Origin: Sphaerosporella brunnea
Taxonomy: Eukaryota > Ascomycota > Pezizomycetes > Pezizales > Pyronemataceae
Direction of reading: 5' to 3'
Assembly: GCA_008704415.1 (NCBI GenBank)
Contig: VXIS01000486.1
Location: 1-25,885 of the forward strand
Length of the DNA stretch: 25,885 nt
Shown: positions 8,914 to 19,062 of the stretch, piece after piece
How the letters are laid out: each line of letters opens with the position of its first letter
Position numbering within the stretch: the first letter of the stretch is position 1
The notes under the pieces: model-generated
Told to the model about the DNA's origin: nothing
The model's input: only the letters and a program-made list of their open reading frames with translations
Database searches by the model: none
Translations under genes and position numbers: made by a program

Positions 8914-10770
8914 TCACTTAGATCCGTTGATAGGCGTAACAACCGGCCCATTCGGGTTCCCGCCGATAGCGGTCGTAGTAGTGGTTGTAGCAGTGGCGGT
9001 ACTAGTCACGACGATCACGGAGGTTACAAACGTCGTCATGGATGCGATTTGGGTTGTCATCACCACGGAGGTACTGGTATCTGTTGCCGTCACTATGGCG
9101 GTGCTGTAGCTGGTGTTGGTGGCTGTGGATGTTACCACCGCCGTCGCGGTGTCGGTTGTCATCACCACCGATGTTGTGGCCACTGGCTCTGGAGCGCTGG
9201 TGGTTGTGGGCACGGGAGCCGGCGTTTCCGTGGTCGTCGGTATGGGAGTGGGTGTTTGGGTGGTGATTGGGGGGACGCCGGCCGGGTTGTCGACTGTGCT
9301 AGTCGGGGCCGGGCCGGGAGTGGATGTGGTCTCTGTCGTCGTAGGCATTGGGGCTGGGGTCGTAGGGACTGAGTTAGTTGGAGCGGCAGTGGTAGTCGGA
9401 ACTGGAGCAGCAGTAGTTGTCAGAGCAGTAGTGGTGGGAGCAGATCCGGTGGCAGCGGCACTCGAAGACGAAGCAGCGCCATCACTTCCTCCTCCCCCAC
9501 CAGCGATCAACTTCTCCAGCTCGCCCGCATCAACACCCATTCTGAGCGCCGCATCCTCCATGGTAGTACACGCCACACTAACGCCCTGGCCGGTCTGTAG
9601 CGGCAGAGCAAAGCATTTCAACGGCTTGGAGCACTGGACTATGCTCAAGTACTTTCCGTTGACGCATTGGGAGAAGCTGCCGTTGATGCAGGCATTCGCC
9701 TGGTTAGGGTCTGAAGCGTCGCAGCTAGATTCGGGGGTGAGCTTCGCAAACGCCTGGTTCTGCTCTAGTGCTAGCTGCTGATTGCCGGCGGCGTCGGAGC
9801 TGGCACGTTCTGTGGCGGACGGCCGAGCTGTGGAGGTGGAAGAGGAAGCGGGCACATCCGAGGAGGACGGTGCGGGCCGCCCAGCCGAAGTTGAGACTGC
9901 CTCCATGGTGGAAGTAGCAGCCATTTCCGTGGTGGAAGATGGAGCCTTTGAAGAAGGGGCCGGAACTTCAGTGGTGACAGTAGTTATAGGCGACTGGACT
10001 GGCTTCAGAGTGGCAACAGAATCAAAAGTTCTCGAAGAAGTGCCAGCGTCACCAACGGCCGTGCTTGGGCCAGCGACAGGCTGTTTTCCCGAGGGTGCCA
10101 CGGTCGAACTTGGCCTCGGGGCGGCCTTTGAAGTACTCGATGCCTTCGAAGGCACTGGCTCTCCAGTGGGCGTAGCGACAGAGTCGAAAGATCTGGTCGA
10201 AGACCCAGAATGGCCGACCTTTGTAGTTGTCTGCACATCAGTTGTTCCAGGTCCCACAGAAGCCGAGGAGGTAACCTCCGCTCCCTTAGTTGACGAAGGC
10301 ACTTCCTTCGACGAGTTTGGAGGCGCAGGCACTCCTGTATCAGTAACAACAGAGTCGAAAGACCTAGTGGAAGACTTAGAGTCACCGACAACCGTGGTCG
10401 TCTGCGCATCTGTCGATCCAGCTCCTTCAGTAGACGAAGATGGGTCAACGAAAACGGTGGTGGTAACCACTGGCACCTCTTCGAATACGGTGCTAGTGAC
10501 TACCGCGGGGGCCTCTGAGGTAGTATCCACCGGCGTTTCCGTCGATGTTGCCGCTCCTCCGTCCTTTCCATCGACGAACTCAAAGCTGCGGGTGCTGATG
10601 GAAGTAGATGAGATTTCGATGCTCGATGTAACAGCTCGTCGTCTCCGACTAGTAGGAGTGTCAATATTCTGCGTATCTTTAAGTCGGGGACGGGGAACTC
10701 ACTAATGAACCGGGCCTGCAAGGACACTGAAAGCGCTCAGCGCTACAACGAGGAAACTTAGGAGATGCAT
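8914..10770 (-). CDS. Secreted Ser/Thr-rich cell-wall protein with CBM19-like module
   Basis: Two exons on the minus strand, 10770-10703 and 10648-8914, give 600 aa. The first exon encodes a signal peptide (MHLLSFLVVALSAFSVLAG). The 54-nt intron has a strong GTGAGT donor, branch TTGAC and a CTAG acceptor. The mature N-terminus starts with a basic VHYRRRR stretch, a possible Kex2-type processing site. Residues ~25-330 are Ser/Thr/Pro/Val-rich with four spaced copies of an (S)TRSF(D/E) unit. Residues ~331-384 carry ACINGSFSQCVNGKY followed by CSKPLKCFALPL and a final VACTTMEDA. That Cys pattern resembles the chitin-binding CBM19 family. The C-terminal ~200 residues are again Thr-rich, as in O-glycosylated wall proteins. 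It ends hydrophilically (TPINGSK), so no GPI signal is seen. The long antisense frames come from the repetitive codons. Confidence 0.78.
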
Positions 10771-11962
10771 GTTGATGGTTGGAAGAGAGAAGTTATGCTG
10801 TATTGGGTCGACCAAGACGTCCGTCCACTTGGAAAGATGGTGATGAAATTACAAGAAGTCACAGACTTTGTAAGAGGTCATAAAGAGCGCAACAACAACA
10901 AGGGTAACAGCACAGCTGTTTGTCGAAGAGAAGGGAAAGAAAGGAAAAGAAATGAGAAGGAAAGGAAAGGAAAGGAAGAACGCAAGGAAAGCTGCACAGA
11001 AAACCGCTTTGAATGATAATGACCAGATTCAAGGTGAGTGCGGGGCACTCGGTTGTTATATACATTCAAGTCGGCGCCAGCCCTACTATCATCTGGCATA
11101 GCACCGGTGAGCGATCTCCATTGGACCCGATGAGATGGAATCTGGCCTCGTCTCGGCCATAATAGATTGTCCTTTCCATGTGGGAATTAGTGGGTGCAAA
11201 AAAACTTCCATAGTACACGTATGGGGTTTGAGACCATGGATCAGAATAGGTGGGCGGTTGATGAAGAAGTCCACTTTGCGGTATGTTTGGTTGTTGCCGC
11301 CCGGCGCCCAATCAGATGCGGAAATTAGTTAATTTTTAAGCCGCAACTGGGATAAAAAAAGAATATCCCTGATCGAAACACTCAACGTCACATCATTCCG
11401 AGAAGCGACTTCAAATGGTACCAGAAGAAAGCACCCATAAAGGAGGTTATGTTTTCCGGGAGGCGCTGAGCTTTTGCTAATACGGGTCGCAATATGCGGC
11501 CCGAGTGACAAGGCGTGACGTGGTTGTCAATAGCCAGCCGGCTTCACTGTCGGGATTTTATAAAAGCCCGGCTGGCTGATAGGTAATGGATGTGCACGGC
11601 GTTCTGGTGGTGGTGGCTATCCCACTAGCAATCACTCACTTTATTGACAGCCTGGGCTGAACCGGCTGCTGGCTGGGCTCCATTGTTCGGCCCTTGGGGG
11701 TGGCTGCTTAAGAGAGCCAGCCGCTAGGGCTGTAGCTTTTATGCTGGCTATTGACGACACTGGCCGTCGGCTGGACACTGCGCTATCCTCAATCATTCGA
11801 GTAAGCCTTGAAGGGTTCGCCTAGAACTGCATGTATATTCTGAGCAAAAAGGCATGTACACTGACACAAAGTTAGTAAAAACAGCCCTCAATATTCGACG
11901 TAGTAGTTACGCACAATTGTAGTCCCAGTTTCCAAGCCAAAAATCTCCCCATAGCATCATCA
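10771..11962. other. Long intergenic region with purine tract and MITE-like repeat
   Basis: About 1.2 kb without a recognisable gene. A purine-only-like tract of GGAAA/AAGGA units lies at about 10928-10990. Short frames at 11066-11332 on both strands match nothing known. The MITE-like element at 11526-11755 is listed separately. The left part probably contains the promoter of the CBM19-like gene. Confidence 0.5.
11526..11755. mobile_element. MITE-like element with 13-bp terminal inverted repeats
   Basis: GTCAATAGCCAGC (11526-11538) is the exact reverse complement of GCTGGCTATTGAC (11743-11755), delimiting about 230 bp. Near each end the AGCCAGC unit also pairs locally: 11532-11544 with 11564-11577 (a 13-14 bp arm with one extra base), and AGCCAGC 11715-11721 with GCTGGCT 11743-11749. 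There is no open reading frame of note inside. Short non-coding sequence with terminal and subterminal inverted repeats is the pattern of a non-autonomous DNA transposon. No clear target-site duplication is visible, so the exact ends are uncertain. Confidence 0.5.
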
Positions 11963-12307
11963 TTAACTCCTGCTCACGATAGCCGCCGTTGCCGCCGCTT
12001 GCCAAGTGATTATGAGGGTGGTGGAAGGAATTGTGACTGTGGTCTGGGAAACCGTCGAAGTGGTTGTGATGGTCATGGTCCTTGTGGTGTGTGTGCTTGT
12101 GGATCCCACCTCAAGTGCCTGTATCGTAACGGGCGTTTTTGGGGGCGAGGTCGGCCAAGTGGTCTCACTGACTACTCCGCCATAATGGCCGATTCCCCAT
12201 TGTGCGAGTCCACGCCGGAGAAGGACGAAAGTCCCGCGGGTGTCCGACGCCGCAGCGGCGGAGCCGACGAGTGCGGTGGCCGCAAAGAAAAGGAATGTGC
12301 TTTGCAT
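11963..12307 (-). CDS. Small secreted Thr-rich protein of unknown function
   Basis: A single-exon frame of 114 aa. It begins with a clear signal peptide (MQSTFLFFAATALVGSAAAA) and continues as a short polar domain with WGIGHYGG and TTWPTSPPKTP. A Thr/Ser/Val-rich segment follows (TMTITTTSTVSQTTVTIP), suitable for O-glycosylation. There are no cysteines, so it is not a typical disulphide-stabilised effector. A TATATAAAC sequence lies only about 10 nt before the ATG, too close to act as an ordinary TATA box for this start. No family is recognised. The secreted nature is well supported, but whether it is expressed is unknown. Confidence 0.55.
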   Translation of the reverse strand: MQSTFLFFAATALVGSAAAASDTRGTFVLLRRGLAQWGIGHYGGVVSETTWPTSPPKTPVTIQALEVGSTSTHTTRTMTITTTSTVSQTTVTIPSTTLIITWQAAATAAIVSRS

Positions 12308-12959
12308 GGAAAGTGTTTATATAAAATAATGAGTGGAAGGCGAACCAAAACAAAACACAGCTCCGCCGGCGGAGATTGAAGGAAGAGGAAAAGACGTATA
12401 TTTTGTGGTGAAAGAGTTGTGGGAGGAGAATTGAGAAAAAGGAACTCACAGGCTGGGCGGTCCGGCTACATATCTGATGCTCTGCAAGGCCACGATGCCC
12501 CAAGAAGCAACACCAATTTTATTTTCTGTTTAACATATATTCAGGACAATTGGCAATCTCTTTCACCGGACTATAGCCACCATCAGTGTGGACGTGATGT
12601 AGATAATGGGCAATCCTGTGTCCTTAAGCGAAGACTCGTCTGGAAATCGTCAACAGGGCTCTTAAACGTGGAGCGTTGCAGGCTGTGATGGATGAAACCA
12701 TGGCCCACGTCAAAGCTGAAACCTGCATCTGGGATATCGATATTCGATATTTCCTACGACATGACACGAAGGCTAGTCCATAGCTCGGGGAAGGTTCAGC
12801 TGTTGGCTCCTCACTGTCCATCATTCGCTGACCACAGAAGGTTAGCTCGGGTGCACGAACCACCCATGTCAATTTTCGAGCCGTTCGACGCCATAAACCC
12901 GTTCACCGCCGACAAATTTATCACTCGCCGCCTCAAATTCCACCGCCGCCTCCTCACAC
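12308..12959. other. Divergent intergenic region between secreted protein and MRS2
   Basis: No gene is recognised; open frames on both strands look like chance. The region must hold the promoters of the minus-strand gene starting at 12307 and the plus-strand gene starting at 12960. The last ~80 bases before 12960 are C-rich with repeated CCGCC units, resembling a 5' leader. Confidence 0.5.
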
Positions 12960-14666
12960 ATGCGCACCAGTTTTGCGCCCCGGTCTTGTCGCCTCACGTC
13001 CTCGGCCTTACTGCGTCATTTTGTCGGCTCCCCGTCCGAACGTTATCTGCGGTCGTGTTCCACGGCCAGGTTCGGCGGCGCCCGCTGCAATGTCGCCACC
13101 ACCTCCGCCGACTTTCTACGTCCGAGCGCTGCGCTACGACCAGCGGTAGTCGGCGGTGCTTCTGTGCTGGGGGATCGACGATATGCCAGTGCGGGAGGGT
13201 TCCTGCAGATGCTGTTTAAGAAGCGGAAAAAAGATGTGCCGCGACGAGATGAGACGACGTCATCGCGATATCTGGATGCAACGCCAGAGGAGGATGCGAT
13301 TCTGGGCAGGAGTCTGCGGCAGAAGAGTAACGATGATTACCTCCGGTGCACAGAATTCGACCGCGAAGGTGCGCTTCCCTGCGACTTACTAGCTCTCGAA
13401 GTCGCTCGACTTTTTTCTTCGGAGTGGCGAAATTTTTTTCTGATAATGAGCTTTTGCAGGAAATGTCACTGTTGTATCTGGAGAATTCAAGAAGACGGAA
13501 TTGTGCACAAAGGTTGGTTGGTCCTGGACTTCATTCTGCTGCAATTGAGTGCTAACAAGTACACAGCATGGACTGCTTCCTCGAGACCTCCGGAAGATCT
13601 GGGTTCCCAGCACGATCGTCCCTCACATTCTCGTGCGCAAGAACTCGATCCTGGTCAATCTTCTACACATCAGAGCCTTGATCAAGGCAGACACTGTCCT
13701 CTTGTTCGATGTTTACGGTTCGCACGATTCTTATACCCAATCTGTTTTCATGTACGATCTAGAGGGGAAACTTCGGCAAGGTTCAAAGGCGATGGGAGGC
13801 CTACCATATGAGATGCGAGCACTGGAAGCGATTTTAATCTCCGTTACCGCCGCTCTGGAGGCGGAGATGCGAGTGCTGCAGGGACTGGTTGTCCAGCTTC
13901 TGGGGGAGCTTGAAGAGGACATCGACAGAGACCAGCTGCGGCAGCTGTTGATCTACTCCAAAAAACTCTCCACGTTCGAGCAGAAGGCCAAATTGATTAG
14001 GAATGCAATTGAGGAGATCCTGGATGCCGACGACGACCTGGCGGACATGTACCTGACCGAGAAACTGCAAGGCAATGAGCGGCCAATGGAGGAACATACC
14101 GAGGTCGAGATGCTGTTGGAGTCCTACCACAAGATATGCGATGAGATTGTGCAGATTACCAGTAACTTGGTGTCCAGTATACGCAGCACCGAGGAAATGT
14201 CCGTTTGCACTATTTCCTTGGCTTGACTGTGGCAATTACTGACGGATACAGTGTGAACATTATCCTCGATGCCAACCGCAATTCCCTCATGCTCCTGGAC
14301 TTGAAATTCTCCATCGGAACTCTCGGAATCGGTGCTGGAACATTCATTGCTGGTTTGTATGGCATGAATTTGACCAACTTCATCGAAGAATCGGACTTTG
14401 CATTTCTCGGCGTCTCTGCATGGGCGGTCGTCTTCTCGGCCATCATCTGCGGATATGGATTGCACAAGCTCCGCAGGACCCAGCGGCTGTCCATGTGGGG
14501 CGAGGGCGGTACCACCGGAAAAAAGGGCTGGCTGTCTTTGGGCACCGCACCAGTCAAGGGCAAAGCTAGGCCCCCTATGAAAGGAACTTCGCATGGCCCT
14601 ATGGGTCCTATCAATGGAGTCCACAAGTGGCCACCTCTCCAGGTTGAGAACAAGAGAAATCTTTAA
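12960..14666 (+). CDS. MRS2: Mitochondrial inner-membrane magnesium channel, MRS2/LPE10 (CorA superfamily)
   Basis: Four exons: 12960-13368, 13460-13512, 13567-14198, 14252-14666, giving 502 aa. The family forms a pentameric Mg2+ channel importing Mg2+ into the matrix, which is needed for group II intron splicing in yeast. The N-terminus is Arg/Ser-rich without acids (MRTSFAPRSCRLTSSALLRH), a typical matrix presequence. Family blocks follow: RCTEFDREG joined across intron 1 to NVTVVSGEFKKTEL, then HGLLPRDLRKI, ILVNLLHIRALIKAD and VLLFDVYGS. A long helical domain comes next, then TEEIVNIILDANRNSLMLLD across intron 3. The defining GMN motif is at residues 402-404 at the end of TM1, with TM2 at about 417-441. 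The Gly/Lys/Pro-rich tail after TM2 is hydrophilic. The tiny exon 2 (53 nt) is needed to recover the conserved NVTVVSGEF block. Confidence 0.94.
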
Positions 14667-15137
14667 AGCTAACAATGCATTGCGGGTGTGCGTTTTTCAG
14701 TTCAATCAATGGCTCGCGAGATTCCCCCTCCTCTCCTATCTGTACTTTTCAGCAACGATTTCGTATTGTATCAAAACTCTCTCATCTCGTTTTTTTCTTT
14801 CATTATTCTTTTTCTTCTCTCTATTTATGCTTTTATGGCGTACCGGTGCAGTATATGATAGAAGGTTGCGATGGATCTGTCTGGCAAAGAAAAACAACGA
14901 AGGGAGGTTGCAGTGTGTATAATTAGTAGACAACAAGTCCTGGCGGCCTGCGGCCGTGATGTGATGCCAATTTTCTACTCTACCGATACTCCGCTCTCGG
15001 ATGTGGCCCAGATATAACGCCGGTTCAGTGCTTCACCATACTTAGCTATGTCTCACGTCCGAGAACTACACCGGCGGTCTATTATCGCTCAGCCAAGTTT
15101 TGTGCAGTGCCGTCGGCCTCGAGGGTTTCCGCTCTGA

Positions 15138-15217
15138 TCTCGGCACCAGCGGTATCGCCCGCCCCGGGTTGTCTCCCCGCTTGTTTTGGCCCTGATGGTC
15201 TCGGCACCGGCGGTATC
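15138..15217. repeat. Pair of direct repeats, 19-bp unit at 61-bp spacing
   Basis: TCTCGGCACC(A/G)GCGGTATC occurs at 15138-15156 and 15199-15217, with 18 of 19 bases identical. A shorter related copy, ACACCGGCGGTCTAT, is near 15066-15080. The three copies are spaced by about 60-70 bp. They could be subterminal repeats of a transposon or degenerate tandem repeats; the role is unknown. Confidence 0.5.
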
Positions 15218-15455
15218 ACATCGTGGGATCAGGCGAATTCACTTGCACCGCCGGCGCTTCAGCTCTCCTCCGTGCGGTGAAGAATTTGAGACAGACTCGG
15301 TGCGTAAGAGTTGCGGCAAGGCCGCCACCAATTTGACCCCGGTGAGAGCCCGCAACTCACAGCCCCCCATGATCATGACCGCTGGTTACTAAATTACTGC
15401 TAACCAAGCGTAAAAGCATCGTCACAAAGTCGAAGCCCCCCGACTTAGCTCGTGC

Positions 15456-15490
15456 CCAGCCGCTGCGAAATTTAATCGTGCGGCGGCTGG
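15456..15490. repeat. GC-rich hairpin with AT-rich loop
   Basis: CCAGCCGCTGC (15456-15466) pairs with GCGGCGGCTGG (15480-15490), 10 of 11 bases, around an AT-rich loop. It lies about 75 bp before the first Met of the DUF6589-like frame. The arm resembles the AGCCAGCCG units of the element at 11526-11755, though the full sequences differ. Confidence 0.45.
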
Positions 15491-15565
15491 TATAAACCCG
15501 TGCCGAAAAGGGGGGGTTGCCAGCCATTGATGACCCGACGCGCTAGCCAGGCCCCGACCGTGTAA

Positions 15566-18500
15566 ATGCATAACCCCAACGTCCAACGTACTACCGCTGG
15601 TTGTTCAAGCACGATCACGCCGACCCATTCAACAAATATTATCGGCAACCGAACAGTAATGTCATACACTCGCCGTCCGTGTTTTTGTACATGCGGCCGC
15701 TGCCATGTACAGCTTTCAGGGGGTCTAAAACCTGCCAATGGAGACCAAATAAATGAGGAGACGACGGACGACAAGGTTAAGCGGGTACTAGAGTTTATGA
15801 AAGCCAATGGGTTCGATACAATAATGAAGTTCCTGGAAGCATATCTTCCCAGCAAGCGACAAGATTTAAGAACCCGCGTAGGCAGGTTTTTAGGATCTGG
15901 AGGGCTTGGGAAGAGTGTAACCTTGCTTGTAAACGCAGCGAACGTGGAACACGCACGAAAAAGTACCAGAATCAAAGACATGATCGGCAACGAGCTACTG
16001 GAGCTGTTTGCGACTATGCTCACCCGTGAAGTAAAGGATGCATCAAACAACGCGGGCGCAAGGCTTGCACCGCAGTCTATGACCCCTGAAGTGGCCAGCC
16101 AATTTGCGTTTGAGAAATTCATACACCATTTCGAGGAAACAGCACCCCTGCTTGTTCGACTCATTGAAAGGTTGTGTGGAGCGACCGCTACCAACGCACA
16201 AAATGATGACGTGAATGTTGAAAGCGAAATAGACGAAGGGGGGGAACTTTTTTTTACAGATGAAGAAGAGGAGGAAGGCATAGACGAAGAGCTTTCACAC
16301 GACATGAACTCAGAGGAAGCAGATCGAAATACCGAGGACGAAGGAATACAGAACCTGTCAAGTGTAGACAAGAAGAAGATCCGTCAACGTCGCACGAGGA
16401 ACAAACGAATCATAGTCACAGCAATACTGTCGATGATTCTATTTGCACATTCCCAATGGAACAATGCCTTGCAGACAATTATGGGTTATTGGTTCCGGCG
16501 ATGTAATGTTCCAAAGCGTGTTGTAGCGGTCCTTAACCAACTTGGTCTCTGCATCTCGTACAACTCAATTGAAACTGCGCTGCAGGCAAATAGTATAGCC
16601 GATCAGAAAGTGCTACGCGAAAAAGTTATTGGAGGTCAGCCGTTTGGATGGGTCTGGGATAACCTGGTATTGAAGGAGGGCAAAGCGGAGGAAACTGAGA
16701 TGAACCAAAAAAATCTACACCTCAAAACATCTGGTAAGTTCTATAAACTAATAACAATGAATTAAAAGCTAATCAAAGAAATACCTAGCTTATGTGCACA
16801 TGTTACACCTTCCCAAGCCTCAAGAAAGTTCCCGCGAAGCTATCGTTTATGAGAATATAATCAAAAGATCCGCTGCTAGCCCAGGAATCGGTCTGCCACG
16901 CAGTCTTATATTCCGAGAAGACGCACACTAGGCTTACCAGTGTTTAACGCCAAAGGACTTCCTGTTTGTGGAAACAGCCAACACATATTGGCCGCAGGTT
17001 GTGGAAGTTCAGTGGGCAGATGTGCTTTACGAGCATTTTGGAGAGGATGTCATGACTGCTTTCAGAATTGGAAAACAGAAACGCAAACTGAAGCGACCGA
17101 CCTGTTCAACAGAGTATTATCAGGTTCCTACTGCCAGATCCGATATTCATGTGTAACCGGTAATGGACATCGACGAATCCAGCATTGATGTTACTACAGC
17201 TGTTATTGAGAAAATGTCCAAGGAATTGGAAATTCCGCTTTCTGCCTTCCGGAACAGAGTTATTCTGTCGACAGGTGATCAATTGACGACAAAGAATATT
17301 CGAAGCGCCCAAGAGTTACGTGTACGGGATATGCAGGAGAAACGAATGGAATTCGTTTACCCAATAGCCGGCTGTCTCCACATCTTGATGGCAATAGTGG
17401 ATGGAATATTCCGAAGCCATTCAGGAAGATCCGATGGACGCGATCCCACCTCTTTGACGCGGTTTGCAGGAATGTTGGGTAGAAGCGGTCTGGGAGGAAA
17501 AGGTGGTGCAAAAGTAGTTGATTACAGCGCCTGTGTTCGCTTTGTGTTGCACGTGTTGGATGCACATATTCTTGCAGCCATGGTGGGAATGGTGAACTTG
17601 AGGAGGAACAACACAGAACAACCTAGGTTGAAGTCAGTGGCGGATTTGCGACGATGGCTAAAGTGCAACAACTGGTTAGAAATGCTTCAAGAAGCAAAAG
17701 AGTACTATGGGATACTAGCAAAACCGAATTGGCAAAAGACCACAGCACTCAACAAAGCAACGGAGACGTATACCTCAAAGCGACAAGCTATTATGGATAA
17801 GAAAAAGGATGAGCGTACAGCTTGGGAGCTCAATTTTACCAAGACTGCCGAAAGCAAGAAGTGGATAATGGAAGAGTTGCGAGCCGAACGCGATATTGTC
17901 TTCGAAAACTTCCTGAAATTCTTACACCATGCAACCCTCCTGCGAGACGCTATTCGCGCAGTCAAGACAGGTACCACAGGGAGACTGGAAAAAAACCTTG
18001 AAATGCTGTGTGTGTTTTTTCATGGATGCAGCAAGCCCATGTACGCGTTGGAAATGCTGGAGCTACAAGTAGATCGGAAGTGCCTGTGGACGCCAGAATG
18101 TCAATTCGTGTACCTCAACAACTGCCTCCAAAATCTCTCCGGCAAATCCAACAAATATCAAGGCAATGACAACATAGTTGAACATGTCAATGCTGAGATT
18201 AAAGTCAGTTATAATCCACGAAATACGGGAACGGCGCAAAAGTTTTTACTAGAAACGGTAGCCAGAAACCTAGTAACCTTTTGGATATTGGACAAAGCTG
18301 TGTTACACACTTCCGGTGCACCAAAATACGGCTCCAAGCATAGTACCGTAAACGCACGATACGATATCACCAGAATGGCCGATACGATAATCAGTGATCA
18401 GTCGATGGTACGAAAGCCAGGCCGATATAGTATCGGGGTGGAGGGGAACAAAGTAGAAGTATCGGAGGCTGTGGATGCGTTTGCCCTAGGAGGGGAAAAC

Positions 18501-18647
18501 ATTCTGTCGGGCCATACATTAGAAAATGTATTACACAAACGGATCTATCGACTGCACCTCGGCGATGTACCTTACGATGCCTACGAGAATCCAGAAGCAT
18601 TTTTGGACAGGCTAGAAAGCGAAAATTTGTTCGGAATACATTCATAA
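15566..18647 (+). pseudogene. DUF6589-family, probably transposon-derived protein, broken by two stop codons
   Basis: Exon 1 is 15566-16733. A GTAAGT..CCTAG intron (16734-16788) joins LHLKTSG to AYVHMLHLP, as the family expects after FGWVWDN. The rest reads in one frame to 18647 (1008 codons plus the stop) but has an in-frame TAG at 16929-16931 and TAA at 17154-17156. The family is common in fungi and has no firmly assigned function. Recognisable blocks are VWDN (Asp 365), MDIDESS, STGDQLT (Asp codon 17277-17279) and YALEMLELQ. Further on come LNNCLQNLSGKSNKYQGND and NIVEHVNAEIK (Glu codon 18180-18182). The spacing Asp, Asp, Glu would suit an RNase-H-fold DDE transposase, which is my inference. 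An acidic stretch (DEEEEEGIDEE) lies before the core. The start could also be Met at 15659, just before a CFCTCGRC cluster. Without readthrough the gene would give two truncated products. Confidence 0.75.
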
Positions 18648-19062
18648 ATCCTGGTACGCAATATCTGCTGGTTCTTATACGTGCAGTTTAATGTTAGAGT
18701 TTGGTGATGCTGACGCTGTTGCTATCACTCTGGCCAGCTTGGTGACGCTTGCATGGTATGGTGGTATGTGGCTGTATCAAAAGGAATAGCTGGAGATGTG
18801 TCAGGTTGTAGCTGAATGGACGAGACATAAACAGAAAAGAAAGAAATTGTGTACCATAGGATGGGCATGAATATGGCAATCAGTGCCAGAGATCGGATCC
18901 TGGCCCCAAGATGTACATAATGCCCACATTGTTGACTAGTGGAAAGAACCATGGCGGATAGAAACAAAACAAACAGTGCAGGCGATACGTAATGATTAAG
19001 ACAAATGCTAAAGACGATTAACGCCATAAGCTCAATTAAATCATAACTTGAATGCAACAAAG
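18648..19062. other. Intergenic between convergent DUF6589-like gene and 650-aa gene
   Basis: AT-rich 3' regions of two convergent genes. A minus-strand frame with hydrophobic segments (18725-19060) begins only at a TTG codon and matches no family, so it is not called. No strong repeats were noticed. Confidence 0.45.

Larger units (their letters stand above)
14667..15565. other. Gene-free transition into the accessory region
   Basis: About 0.9 kb without a supported gene. The start (to about 14940) is AT-rich and probably includes the MRS2 3' region. From about 14940 to 15560 the sequence is GC-rich and repetitive, with direct repeats at 15138-15217 and a hairpin at 15456-15490. A boundary between ordinary gene space and the accessory genes to the right probably lies here. 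No terminal repeat could be matched to a partner inside the window. Confidence 0.5.

Noticed and set aside
8927..10705. Long plus-strand frames opposite the CBM19-like gene
   Set aside because: They mirror Ser/Thr/Val codon bias on the real strand, which leaves the antisense strand free of stops. They have no signal peptide or family motif.
11066..11332. Short frames on both strands before the MITE-like element
   Set aside because: Neither resembles a known protein nor has clear start context or splice partners.
17124..17182. Intron removing the second stop codon of the DUF6589-like gene
   Set aside because: The only nearby GT..AG pair is 59 nt, shifts the frame and would delete the conserved MDIDESS segment.
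18725..19060. Minus-strand frame with hydrophobic segments just after the 650-aa gene
   Set aside because: It starts at TTG, not ATG, lies in an AT-rich 3' region and matches no family, so it is likely a chance frame.
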